Source of the DNA: Sutcliffiella horikoshii
GTDB taxonomy: Bacteria; Bacillota; Bacilli; Bacillales; Bacillaceae_I
DNA length: 64,000 nucleotides
Assembly (NCBI RefSeq): GCF_021991925.1
Contig: NZ_RXZI01000010.1
Location: forward strand, 31,810 to 95,809
Direction of reading: 5' to 3'
A program made the translations under genes and the position numbers. The first letter of the stretch is position 1. Each line of letters begins with the position of its first letter. The notes beneath the pieces were generated by a model, which was not told the origin of the DNA, did no database searches, and saw only the letters and a program-made list of their open reading frames with translations. Positions 26,060 through 34,085 of this stretch are shown piece after piece.

Positions 26060-26527
26060 ATGAGTGCTGAAATTTTTCCAGGTCGTTATACAGTGGAAAA
26101 TCAAGAGGATATTGTAGTTTTTACCATTGGAATGCGTATCAACAAATGGTGGGCCATTCATAAATGGTTCCCTGTCTTTAAAGCCATGCCACCGATGATA
26201 AGGGAGTTATACATGAACAAAGATCTTGGCTGCCTGTCCATGGAACACTTCTATAGCCTTCGTACCACCTTGTTGCTTCAATACTGGCGTTCGGAAGAGG
26301 ATTTGATGGCCTACGCTAAGGGACAGAAGCACCTGAAAGCTTGGAATGAATTTAATAAAAAAATCGGCAACAACGATGCCGTGGGGATCTATCATGAGAC
26401 TTTTTTGGTTAAACAGGGGAACTACGAATCGGTTTACGGAAATATGCCGAAGTTTGGGCTGGGGAAGGTATTTGGAATCAGTAAAATTACGAAGAAAAAT
26501 AATACGTTTAAGAAGAGAGTATCTTGA
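26060..26527 (+). CDS. DUF4188 family protein (monooxygenase-like fold)
   Basis: A 155-residue protein from the ATG at 26060. The pattern FPGRYTVENQEDIVVFTIGMRINKWW (quoted in part), LLQYWRSEEDLMAYAKG and VGIYHETFLVKQGNYE is that of DUF4188, whose members resemble the dimeric alpha-beta-barrel monooxygenases. The substrate is unknown. The pairing with a PadR-s1 regulator suggests inducible detoxification of an aromatic or similar compound. Confidence 0.85.
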   Translation: MSAEIFPGRYTVENQEDIVVFTIGMRINKWWAIHKWFPVFKAMPPMIRELYMNKDLGCLSMEHFYSLRTTLLLQYWRSEEDLMAYAKGQKHLKAWNEFNKKIGNNDAVGIYHETFLVKQGNYESVYGNMPKFGLGKVFGISKITKKNNTFKKRVS

Positions 26528-26627
26528 AAGGAAGCGATCAGGTGTATGCTTGGTCGCTTTTCGCTTTCTCCACTAATTTGACGATTAATAGAGTTGATTT
26601 GCCCTTCGCCAAACAACCCATTTTCTA

Positions 26628-26750
26628 GAGTTGATGCCAAAATGAGAGGAGTTCGTTCCAAAATCATAGGAGTTGATGCCAAAATGCACCGAGTTCGTGC
26701 CAAAATCATAGGAGTTCATGCCAAGATGGACCGAGTTGATGCCAAAACCA
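26628..26750. repeat. Array of 21-bp repeats, word GAGTTGATGCCAAAATG
   Basis: Copies start at 26628, 26649, 26670, 26691, 26712 and 26733: every step is exactly 21 bp. A more distant copy (GAGTTGATTTGCC) is at 26591. The array lies between two convergent genes and produces repeat-like peptides when translated, which I do not consider real. Confidence 0.92.
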
Positions 26751-26784
26751 ATTTCCCCCACTGTCAAGGAGCAGGTAGGGGTTC

Positions 26785-26922
26785 TTAATCTTTATCTGAC
26801 CTACCCATTTCTAAATCATCAAAGGGAGTATAGTTGTTACTTGGTAGTCTCCTTTTCCTAATGGCTTTCACTATCGCAAAGCTGACGGCAAACACTACGA
26901 CTGCGATGAAAATATATGTCAT
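26785..26922 (-). CDS. Small single-span membrane protein (DUF3951-like), 45 aa
   Basis: An ORF of 45 codons with AGGAG eight bases before its ATG. One membrane helix (about 3-19) is followed by a basic stretch (KAIRKRR) and the tail NYTPFDDLEMG, which I associate with the small DUF3951 proteins of bacilli. It lies 18 bp after another small membrane ORF and is probably co-transcribed with it. Function unknown. Confidence 0.75.
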   Translation of the reverse strand: MTYIFIAVVVFAVSFAIVKAIRKRRLPSNNYTPFDDLEMGRSDKD

Positions 26923-26940
26923 AAAATACACTCCTATCAT

Positions 26941-27093
26941 TTAAGTCTCTAAAATCCATTCTAGTAAGGAAACGATGAAAATCAGGAGGAATAAAAGTGC
27001 CATTATTATCTTTTGTATCAGTCTCTTTAATCTAGACCTTATTATGAATTTGCCTAATGCAGTTCTACATAATAGGACTAATAGGTTTTCCAT
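26941..27093 (-). CDS. Small basic membrane protein, 50 aa
   Basis: A 50-codon ORF with GGAGG seven bases before its ATG. It has a basic amphipathic first half (IIRSRLKRLIQK) and one membrane helix (about 30-46). No family is recognised. The good ribosome binding site and close spacing to the 45-aa gene support it being real. Confidence 0.6.
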   Translation of the reverse strand: MENLLVLLCRTALGKFIIRSRLKRLIQKIIMALLFLLIFIVSLLEWILET

Positions 27094-27212
27094 CCCTACA
27101 CCTCCAAAAAAATACCCTACCTACACTCCATGCCTTCTACTTTATGTAATAATTTATCATTCTAGATATATACCTCTATTTCCTCTATATTCGGAGGTCT
27201 GCTTCCGAAAAC

Positions 27213-27246
27213 AAGCCAACTAGCTCCCATGCGAGCTAGTTGGCTT
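27213..27246. terminator. Hairpin after the DUF2935 gene
   Basis: A 14-bp perfect stem (AAGCCAACTAGCTC / GAGCTAGTTGGCTT) follows the stop codon at 27251; a GTTTTC tail follows on the minus strand. Confidence 0.65.
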
Positions 27247-27250
27247 AACC

Positions 27251-28075
27251 CTACCTTCTCACCGTAGGCTTCGTCAGCTTACAGGCTGGATAGCTGATGG
27301 AAGGGGCGTAATAGGATAGCTTCCTCATAAAATAGCAAGACTCCGGGAAGTGATGTTCGAGGAATCGCAGGGTGCTTTGATTAATGAGTTCATCATTTAA
27401 ATAAAGTTCCAGCACTTCGGCTACAAGGTTGTTAAATTTGACCACTTCGACCGAGACTTCCTTTGCAAATCTCATCTGTGCGGGGAAGCCGGGTTCCGCG
27501 AAATGAAGATAGCCCTCCATCATGTCATTTTTCACAATGAATTGAGAGAACTTCCCTCTCACATGATTGGCCCGTTCGACGAGTGCAAATTCCACTCCAT
27601 CTAGCATCCTCAATAATAGGGCAGCGTGCCCCAACTGATCATCTAGCCACATGCTCAATAATTCCACTAGCGATAAGGCCGGGTAGTCCCTTCCCTGGAC
27701 ATAACTCTCCAATATCCTTAAATACTCCCTATTCTCCAAGAGTGTTCCGTTCAAATAAGTCGGCGTAAGGTTTAAATTCACCTGATTGAATAACCTTAGG
27801 TTCAAAAGGTTGCCCTCGAATAAGTAATATTTGTACGCCACCTCATTCGCCATTTCCGCAAGCCTGATCATTGGCCCCGAATCCACAGGCGCATCTTTAG
27901 GAACCTTTCTTAGCTCCTGCTCCACTTTTCCAAAGGTCTCAATAAATGTTTCGGCCTGCTTGACCCATTTCTTTTCTTCGGGTGATAAATAATCCCTTAT
28001 GAAATAAGCATGGTCCTTTAGGATTCCCAACCAGAATTCATGCTCTTCCCATGGGGTGATCGGTTCATAGCTCAT
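27251..28075 (-). CDS. DUF2935 protein (helical, ferritin-like)
   Basis: A 274-residue, mostly helical protein made of two related halves, each with an E/H-rich segment (EEHEFWLGILKDHAYFIRD near residue 10; SLVELLSMWLDDQLGHAALLLRML near 140), the pattern of DUF2935. Conserved E and H residues suggest a di-metal site, but this is not proven. It has a strong GAGGAGG site and is monocistronic. The role may be in spores or oxidative stress. Confidence 0.87.
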   Translation of the reverse strand: MSYEPITPWEEHEFWLGILKDHAYFIRDYLSPEEKKWVKQAETFIETFGKVEQELRKVPKDAPVDSGPMIRLAEMANEVAYKYYLFEGNLLNLRLFNQVNLNLTPTYLNGTLLENREYLRILESYVQGRDYPALSLVELLSMWLDDQLGHAALLLRMLDGVEFALVERANHVRGKFSQFIVKNDMMEGYLHFAEPGFPAQMRFAKEVSVEVVKFNNLVAEVLELYLNDELINQSTLRFLEHHFPESCYFMRKLSYYAPSISYPACKLTKPTVRR

Positions 28076-28130
28076 TGTGTCCCCCTCCTCTTAATACAAC
28101 TTATTTAATAGGAGGCATTTTCATGATAGG

Positions 28131-28168
28131 AAAAAACGCAGTTTACAAGGAACTAAACTGCGTTTTTT
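28131..28168 (-). terminator. Terminator of germinant operon 1
   Basis: Perfect 15-bp stem (AAAAAACGCAGTTTA / TAAACTGCGTTTTTT), five bases after the gerC-type stop at 28173. Symmetric, so it works on both strands. Confidence 0.92.
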
Positions 28169-28172
28169 GGAT

Positions 28173-29345
28173 TCAATCTATATCTTCCATATTGATGGTA
28201 CGGTTTTTGAGCGCTCCAGAATGAATGACCTTCACATTTAAATCGATCTCCTCCAACAAATTCTCTGTTAATGTAAATCCACCATCCTCTAAAATTGAAT
28301 TCCATCTCTCATTCTTATTTCTATAAAGGATATGCTCTAAGCGGAAAAAGTCCGTATCACTTTTTATACCTAATTTGTATAAACTCTTTATTTCCTTAAG
28401 TATCTCTTCCCTCAAATTTGCTTCCATTTCTTTTAGATTCACAATTTTATTTGCATCTCTATTTGCGATGACTCCCTCGAGAGAAACCTTCACATAAAAG
28501 CGAGGAGAACCCTCCTCTTCAAGTGGTTGAATATCCACCTTATTCTTTTCAAAAACGATATTAAAGTCCGGCTCTCCCTCCTCATCCATCACTTGTATTC
28601 CAGCTCTTTCCATCTCCTTGGAGAGCCAACGAAGCCCTTTAAGTTCCTCAAGCGTATAAAAACCTTTATACGCTTTATTTTTCAGAAAAAAGGCACCGTC
28701 TATTTCCAGTTTGGGATCAGGTTTCATATTATGAACCCAATGGCTTTCATTGATACGGATAGATGGAAGATAAGTGGTAAGAGCCGGTTCATATAATTCT
28801 CTTACAAATTGTTGAAGCTTTATTGGACGGATAGTGGAATTTTGTTCAAAAGTACCCATAGGACGGTGCAGAACGGTTGCTAGCGCAGATTGATTGAAGA
28901 AGCTTGTGGTAGAAAAGACCTCCTTGATGGGGGCGTTTGTTCCAAAAATCCACGTTGTCAGACGAAGCTCATAATATCTTGTCAACACATCAAAAATATG
29001 ATGGAATCCTTCTTCTAATGCGGTTTCACTGACGAGAATCGTATTTACATGTGCCCAAAGCAGCCGTTCTTGTGAAGTATTATATGCTAGGGAGAGGGCT
29101 TCATCGAATGTCTTTCCTTTAGTTTCCGAGACCCATACAGAAGGTTCCCTACTGCTTCCGTTCTCTCCTTGGGAACTGAAACTGATCAATTGAATATACC
29201 CTATATATTCATCATCCTTGAAATCCACTCCTATTGCGGTAACATAGTTCATGTTTTGAACTTCTTTGATATCTGAGCAGCTTGTCAGGAACAAAAGGGA
29301 CATTACCAGTAATGCCTTCATCATCACTTGAAGATTCACTCTCAT
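28173..29345 (-). CDS. Germinant receptor C-subunit lipoprotein (GerC family)
   Basis: A 390-residue lipoprotein with a signal peptide and lipobox LTSC (Cys about residue 23), then three GerAC-like domains: YVTAIGVDF near 35, the GAFFLKNKAYKGF segment near 217 and the C-terminal domain with NLREEILKEIKSLYKLGIKSD (quoted in part). It is anchored to the outer face of the spore inner membrane and is needed for nutrient-triggered germination. It overlaps the A-subunit gene by 4 bp and is last in a B-A-C operon. Confidence 0.92.
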   Translation of the reverse strand: MRVNLQVMMKALLVMSLLFLTSCSDIKEVQNMNYVTAIGVDFKDDEYIGYIQLISFSSQGENGSSREPSVWVSETKGKTFDEALSLAYNTSQERLLWAHVNTILVSETALEEGFHHIFDVLTRYYELRLTTWIFGTNAPIKEVFSTTSFFNQSALATVLHRPMGTFEQNSTIRPIKLQQFVRELYEPALTTYLPSIRINESHWVHNMKPDPKLEIDGAFFLKNKAYKGFYTLEELKGLRWLSKEMERAGIQVMDEEGEPDFNIVFEKNKVDIQPLEEEGSPRFYVKVSLEGVIANRDANKIVNLKEMEANLREEILKEIKSLYKLGIKSDTDFFRLEHILYRNKNERWNSILEDGGFTLTENLLEEIDLNVKVIHSGALKNRTINMEDID

Positions 29346-30814
29346 TCTTCCTGTCCCCCTTTCCGTTGTACCATTTGTGCTTTAAACTGACGGTTTTTAA
29401 AAGGGTTAACAAGCAAAGCTGATAAAATATCCTTGAAATTCAACGTAGAAATGGGTTCTAGATACCCCACCTTAAATGACTCCAATCGAGCCAAGTAAAA
29501 TAAGATACTAAACAAACCTAAAAACACTCCATAGATCCCCAAGAACACACCTAACAACATGATATAAATTCGTAACACACTTACGGTCCCTGTCAATGAT
29601 TGGTTCACCAGTGTGAAAGTTGCTACAGCCGTCAAAGCAACTACCACAATCATGGTGGCAGATGCCAACCCAGCTCTTATTGCAGCGTCCCCAATAATCA
29701 ATCCTCCTACTATCGCAACTGTCTGTCCCACTGCTTTTGGCATCCTTATTCCGGCCTCTCTCAGCAGTTCGAACAGCCCAAGTATAAAGAACGCCTCCAA
29801 CCCTAACGGTATCGGCAGTCCTTCTCTCGACAAGGAAACGGTATTTAACAGTTGAAAAGGAAGCTGATCTACGTTTACAGCAGAAATGGCAATCCAAAAA
29901 CCTGGTAGCATAACCGCTATAAAAAAACCTATAATTCGAAATATCCGTTGAAAGGCCACAGTATGATACGGATAGTGAATATCCTCGGGTGATTTTAACA
30001 ACACAAAAACATTATTAGGCCCAATCAAGATCATCGGCGAACCATCGACAATGACAATGAACCTTCCCCTCAATAAACACTCCACCGCAAAGTCAGGGCG
30101 CCCGATGTAGTCAAATAATGGAAATAATGAAAAGGTGCGATTTGATAACCATTGCTCCAGTTGTCCACTGCTGACCAAGCTTTCTGTTTCCATTTGTTCA
30201 AGCCTACTTTTTACCTCACTCAGCATCTCCTTATTTACTCTATCATCCAGATACATGAGAGAAACCGCTGTTTTACTTAGGGTTCCAATTTCAACGTTTT
30301 CATTGAATAAATAAGGTGATTTCAACCTTTTACGGATAAGGGCTGTGTTGATGTTCAACTCTTCCGTAAATCCGTCTTTTGGCCCTTTGATGGAAACCTC
30401 GGTATTGGATTCGGATGGCTCCCTTTTGGGCACATCTGCAAGTTCAAAGGCCAGAAAGTAATTTCTGTGTGGTGGAAATACGATAAAATATCCTGAGAAC
30501 ACTCTATTGATTAATCCACTAATGGAATGAATTTTTTCCATCGGAGGCAATTCGATATCCATCCCCATCACAGCGTCCTCTCGAACTTGGACATATTCGA
30601 TAATAGAATGAAAATACTCATTTACTTGGTTGATATCCACCATTCCCACGCAATAAAAAGCGGAAATATTACTGTGTTTTTCTTCCATATCAATAAAGTG
30701 AACATCTGCATAGTTTTGAAAGTAAGTTTGTAATTCTTCACCTAGAAGATTGTGACCTTTAAAATTGTCCTCTAGGGCCTCCAAACTTTTAAAAGATGTT
30801 GATGAATTCTTCAT
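29342..30814 (-). CDS. Germinant receptor A subunit (GerA family)
   Basis: A 490-residue protein from the ATG at 30814, which overlaps the stop of the B-subunit gene. The N-terminal 280 residues form the soluble ligand-associated domain (VRSRLEQM region, LFPLFDYIGRPDFAVECLLRGRFIVIVDGSP), followed by five to six membrane spans with the family motif REAGIRMPKAVGQTVAIVGGLIIGDAAI (quoted to 20: REAGIRMPKAVGQTVAIVGG). It assembles with B and C subunits as a nutrient-gated channel in the spore inner membrane. Confidence 0.93.
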   Translation of the reverse strand: MKNSSTSFKSLEALEDNFKGHNLLGEELQTYFQNYADVHFIDMEEKHSNISAFYCVGMVDINQVNEYFHSIIEYVQVREDAVMGMDIELPPMEKIHSISGLINRVFSGYFIVFPPHRNYFLAFELADVPKREPSESNTEVSIKGPKDGFTEELNINTALIRKRLKSPYLFNENVEIGTLSKTAVSLMYLDDRVNKEMLSEVKSRLEQMETESLVSSGQLEQWLSNRTFSLFPLFDYIGRPDFAVECLLRGRFIVIVDGSPMILIGPNNVFVLLKSPEDIHYPYHTVAFQRIFRIIGFFIAVMLPGFWIAISAVNVDQLPFQLLNTVSLSREGLPIPLGLEAFFILGLFELLREAGIRMPKAVGQTVAIVGGLIIGDAAIRAGLASATMIVVVALTAVATFTLVNQSLTGTVSVLRIYIMLLGVFLGIYGVFLGLFSILFYLARLESFKVGYLEPISTLNFKDILSALLVNPFKNRQFKAQMVQRKGGQEE

Positions 30815-31893
30815 ACAGCCTCCGATCCTTTCACCTTTTGTGGGAGAAAGCTTATTACAAACAACGACAAGGTCAGGATTATTCCAATCACTAGTAATCC
30901 TGGATAGAAATATGTCCCTATAGCTGTTTGCATCCAAAGATCACTGATCGGCAATATGCCTATAAAAAATAAACTGGTGGAAGCTGACCAAAAAACGATT
31001 GATTTCACTTTATTTGATGTGAATCCGATATCTTTAAGAAAATACAAGCATAAAGATACCCTGATCACCGCACCGGAAATGAACTGAAAGACGGCAAAAA
31101 AATCCACATGCGAAACATGTTCCCCAAGCTCTACCAATCGCCACTGTTCCAATGCAGGAAAGCGAAGAACTGCTGCGATATTAGGTCCAAACGATGCGAT
31201 TGCCCCGAGTAAAGGACCTAGAATAAGACCAAGCAAGATTGTGATTAAGAGAAGAAACTGCCAAAGCTTGAACGGTTTACTTATATATTGTTGCAATAGA
31301 AGAATCAATAGAATATCCACACTGCCTCCAAGCACAACCGTAATACCGCTAATGATTGGGGAACTTCCATTCACAAGGATCGGAAACATATAAGAGTAAT
31401 CCTTATTCGTGATGGTTGAAAATGCGACAAAATAGCCAAGGATCCATACAATTGGCAATAAGAATGTAGAACTGTACACAATGGTCTTTAAATTCGAGCT
31501 AGCCCCCAAGACACATAATAGAAGGAAAGGCAGAACCACGATCCATTGTGGTGTGAGAGGAAGAAAGTATATCTTGATGGAAGTAATAAAATCATAAAAT
31601 GATATAAAAGCAATGATGGTAATATGGAAGAAATAGATGAACATGATACTGGCGGAAACGACTCTTCCCGCCCGTTTGGCAATCCAGGTAGAGAGCTTCA
31701 TATTTTGTTTATTACGAGACATGATGAAAAATAGAACCATCCCCCAAATCAAGAGGATGCCATACCCTACCAACACACAAACCCAAGCATCGCGCTTTGC
31801 TACAAATAATAGATGAGGCAACATAAGCACATGATTAGAAATCCCGATAAACAGAATGATGACAAACGATAGTTGCAGACGGGAAAAAGTCAT
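30811..31893 (-). CDS. Germinant receptor B subunit (GerB family)
   Basis: A 360-residue polytopic protein with ten membrane spans, the APC-superfamily fold that binds the germinant amino acid or nucleoside. It begins the operon, so the order is B-A-C instead of the usual A-B-C. The start ATG at 31893 has AGAGGAAAC upstream and a near-perfect sigma-G promoter about 40 bp before. Confidence 0.92.
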   Translation of the reverse strand: MTFSRLQLSFVIILFIGISNHVLMLPHLLFVAKRDAWVCVLVGYGILLIWGMVLFFIMSRNKQNMKLSTWIAKRAGRVVSASIMFIYFFHITIIAFISFYDFITSIKIYFLPLTPQWIVVLPFLLLCVLGASSNLKTIVYSSTFLLPIVWILGYFVAFSTITNKDYSYMFPILVNGSSPIISGITVVLGGSVDILLILLLQQYISKPFKLWQFLLLITILLGLILGPLLGAIASFGPNIAAVLRFPALEQWRLVELGEHVSHVDFFAVFQFISGAVIRVSLCLYFLKDIGFTSNKVKSIVFWSASTSLFFIGILPISDLWMQTAIGTYFYPGLLVIGIILTLSLFVISFLPQKVKGSEAV

Positions 31894-31929
31894 GTTGTTT
31901 CCTCTCTTTCAACGGATGGTGGTATTTAG

Positions 31930-31959
31930 TAGTATGAGTGGAAACACCTTAATTATTCA
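31930..31959 (-). promoter_or_regulatory. Sigma-G (forespore) promoter of germinant operon 1
   Basis: TGAATA (31954-31959), 17-bp spacer and CATACTA (31930-31936) on the minus strand match the forespore sigma-G consensus at every core position, as expected for a germination receptor. Confidence 0.88.
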
Positions 31960-31971
31960 AAAACTCATAGT

Positions 31972-32002
31972 AAAAAAACCGCATTCTCCATGTAGAATGC
32001 GG
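31972..32002 (-). terminator. Terminator of the YdeI-like gene
   Basis: CCGCATTCT / AGAATGCGG stem followed by TTTTTTT on the minus strand. Confidence 0.88.
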
Positions 32003-32009
32003 CCTCCCA

Positions 32010-32684
32010 TTACTTCTTATTTCTCCTATATAGATCCATCGATTTATGCCCCTCATCAATGATCGCAACCATCTCGTGCAATCTTTTCTCCTGCGTTTCC
32101 GCCCTTTTGGCACTGTAGACATAACGGGCCCAATCCTTCTGGTAGCCGTATGTCAAATCGTTATATTTCGCTAATACCTGTTCATTGTTTTTCAGGAAGT
32201 TCTTGATGTCTTCTATGTGCACGATATAGTCATCGACACATTGGCTCTTTGCACTTGTCTTCTTTTTCGTTTTCTTAGGGGCGGATTTAAACCCGACAAC
32301 GGTGAAGACCTCGTTCAAGCTGACCATCCTTGAAAATTTGAGGGTACTATTCGGCAGGTACTTCTCCTCATCCAGATGGAGAGCTGCATAAAAAATGTCT
32401 CGTTCTATGTATTCGGGATAGACCTTATTCCCCTTTTTCGGATAGGCCACATACATGTAGCCGTTATCAGAAAGAAGCTGCTGCTCATTGACGATTTGGA
32501 CGTATTTGTTGAAGTCCTCCATTGAGAACATGAACAAAAATAATAGATCATACTTGTCCTTTTCAATAGAAGTATCGTAGTCCAGTCCTTCAAACTCCCC
32601 TACACCTTCTGGTAACTGCAAAAATAAGCGGTTCTCATATTTTTGCAGGCTCAGTTTATCGACAATGGTTTTTTCGGCATTCAT
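32010..32684 (-). CDS. YdeI/OmpD-associated (OmdA) family protein
   Basis: A 224-residue protein. The N-terminal part is a DUF3052/DUF1801-like region (KYDLLFLFMFSMEDF, NGYMYVAYPKKGNK), and the C-terminal 75 residues match the YdeI/OmdA domain of the 'bacteriocin protection' annotation (GYQKDWARYVYSAKRAETQEKRL). Function is not established in Firmicutes. I use the ATG at 32684; an ATG four codons earlier is joined directly to the GGGGG site. Family assignment is by pattern recall. Confidence 0.72.
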   Translation of the reverse strand: MNAEKTIVDKLSLQKYENRLFLQLPEGVGEFEGLDYDTSIEKDKYDLLFLFMFSMEDFNKYVQIVNEQQLLSDNGYMYVAYPKKGNKVYPEYIERDIFYAALHLDEEKYLPNSTLKFSRMVSLNEVFTVVGFKSAPKKTKKKTSAKSQCVDDYIVHIEDIKNFLKNNEQVLAKYNDLTYGYQKDWARYVYSAKRAETQEKRLHEMVAIIDEGHKSMDLYRRNKK

Positions 32685-32774
32685 CCTCACACACATCCCC
32701 CTTTAGATCGTTAACATTTCTTTCCTACTATTATAACAAAATAGTGCCTCGTCAAAACATCTTTAAAGGAGTTT

Positions 32775-32875
32775 GACGTTTGGTTTCCTCGTGTTTTGCG
32801 GGGACCCTTGAGCCTCCCATGGGCATTGCCCTAGTGGTCTCACCCGCTTGATCCGAGTACCTTCCCCCCAATTTG
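32775..32875. repeat. Diverged copy of a G+C-rich dispersed element
   Basis: This non-coding stretch is much richer in G+C than its flanks and matches the element at 59579-59706 in order of blocks: GCCTCC, GGGC, GCCC, GGTCT and a CC-rich end, with an imperfect hairpin centre. It lies in the 340-bp gap between the YdeI-like gene and the FNR-controlled oxidase promoter. Confidence 0.55.
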
Positions 32876-32948
32876 TTCGTTCTTCTGACTTTTTGGAATT
32901 CTATTTTGCTCACTTGTTAACAAAATGTTCACCTTTTTCTTCCAGATG

Positions 32949-32991
32949 TGTGACTTTTATCACACTTTTAAATCCTCCCACCTTTTACAAT
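32949..32991 (+). promoter_or_regulatory. FNR-box promoter (class II) of the ba3 oxidase operon
   Basis: A perfect FNR/CRP-type site, TGTGA-N6-TCACA, is at 32949-32964, and a -10 TACAAT at 32986-32991. The predicted start (about 32998) places the site centre at -41.5, the class II activator position. Anaerobic or low-oxygen induction by Fnr is inferred. Confidence 0.78.
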
Positions 32992-33039
32992 GAAAGTGCA
33001 TAAGAATTTATATAAAAATTGGAAAAGGAAGTGGCAAAT

Positions 33040-33399
33040 ATGATTACTTTCAAAAAATGTTTGGCGTGCTGCTTTGCACTTGTATTACTTTTTGGGGGTA
33101 TGACAGGTTGTGGTTCTGATGAAGTTTCAGTGGAAGATGCGGAGGCAGAAGTAACGATTAAGAGTTCAAACTGGGAGTTTGATCAGGCTACTTATACCGT
33201 ACCAGCCGGCAAACCGGTTGCTATCCATCATGAAAACGTGGAAGGCCATCACGGTATCACCATCAAGGGCACAGATGTGCAGATCCAAGGAGATGGCAGT
33301 GTCGTTGCGAACCTTAAGCCCGGAGAATATGAAATCATCTGTGACATCATGTGCGGAACCGGACATGCCGAGATGGTTTCCAAGCTAGTCGTGGAATAG
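33040..33399 (+). CDS. CuA-like cupredoxin lipoprotein
   Basis: A 119-residue protein from the ATG at 33040. It has a lipoprotein signal peptide (lipobox GMTGC, Cys about 24) and a single cupredoxin domain ending in C-DIM-C-GTG-H-AE-M, the spacing of the binuclear CuA site of oxidase subunit II; an upstream HH/H pair could give the second histidine. The usual Glu of C-x-E-x-C is Ile here. It is first in the FNR-controlled operon, so it may be an extra electron carrier or copper donor for the oxidase. Confidence 0.85.
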   Translation: MITFKKCLACCFALVLLFGGMTGCGSDEVSVEDAEAEVTIKSSNWEFDQATYTVPAGKPVAIHHENVEGHHGITIKGTDVQIQGDGSVVANLKPGEYEIICDIMCGTGHAEMVSKLVVE

Positions 33400-33415
33400 G
33401 AAGGGAGTGAAAGGG

Positions 33416-33583
33416 ATGGCAAATGTACAATATGAACGTCCTGAAAAAAGCACCAATAAAAAACTTCCTGTCAAAGAGGAGGAAGCTTCATTAAAGGGGA
33501 CATTGATTGCCGTATTTATGTTGGGGGCATTTATCGTCATTTCGTGGGTTAGCGTGTTCAGCTTATTTATTTCACGAAATTAG
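33416..33583 (+). CDS. ba3-type oxidase subunit IIa (CbaD-like), 55 aa
   Basis: A 55-codon ORF with AAAGGG before its ATG, made of a charged N-terminus and a single membrane helix (about 29-51). Its size, one-helix topology and position between the cupredoxin and subunit II match subunit IIa of Thermus-type ba3 oxidases. Confidence 0.85.
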   Translation: MANVQYERPEKSTNKKLPVKEEEASLKGTLIAVFMLGAFIVISWVSVFSLFISRN

Positions 33584-33611
33584 TCAGGTCAGAAAAAGGG
33601 GGTACAAATAG

Positions 33612-34085
33612 ATGCATTTACACCGTTATGAAAAATATTGGCTAATTTTCGGCGTTGGGACCCTGGTTGTCTTTTTATCCGTTATCGGGTTTACCGCCTT
33701 TGCTCATGGTCATCATCCACCAAGTCATATGGCCACCGTTGATGCACAGAATGTAAAAGGTTCCGCTCCATTTGATGAGCCAGGACTAAAACAGATTGAT
33801 GAGCATACCTATGAAGCTACCATTATCGCCATGACGTTCGGCTATGAACCGAATAAAATATCCGTTCCGAAAGGTTCCACGGTCAAATTCCAGGTGACAA
33901 GTCAAGATGTCGTGCACAGCTTTACGATTCCCATGACAAATGTCAACATGATGATCACACCTGGGCACATCAACCAATCGGAACATACGTTCAAGGAAGC
34001 TGGATCGTACCTTGTCCTTTGCAATGAATATTGCGGAATTGGACATCAACATATGCAAATGGAAATTGAGGTGACGGAAGAATGA
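33612..34085 (+). CDS. ba3-type cytochrome c oxidase subunit II
   Basis: A 157-residue subunit II with a single N-terminal membrane anchor (about 13-33) and a CuA domain with the complete binding motif C-NEY-C-GIG-H-QH-M (about residues 135-146). It accepts electrons from cytochrome c or another carrier. The short form with only one span is characteristic of B-family (ba3) oxidases. Stop and start of subunit I overlap (ATGA). Confidence 0.93.
   Translation: MHLHRYEKYWLIFGVGTLVVFLSVIGFTAFAHGHHPPSHMATVDAQNVKGSAPFDEPGLKQIDEHTYEATIIAMTFGYEPNKISVPKGSTVKFQVTSQDVVHSFTIPMTNVNMMITPGHINQSEHTFKEAGSYLVLCNEYCGIGHQHMQMEIEVTEE

Noticed and set aside
26594..26788. Repeat-rich small ORFs over the 26.6 kb array (both strands open)
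   Set aside because: They arise because 21 bp is seven codons; they lack ribosome binding sites and several frames on both strands are open at once, so they are by-products of the DNA repeat.
32949..32964. CcpA or CRP site instead of FNR
   Set aside because: CcpA sites have a different centre (TGWNANCGNTNWCA); the -41.5 position and the oxidase context favour FNR, although other Crp/Fnr members cannot be excluded.
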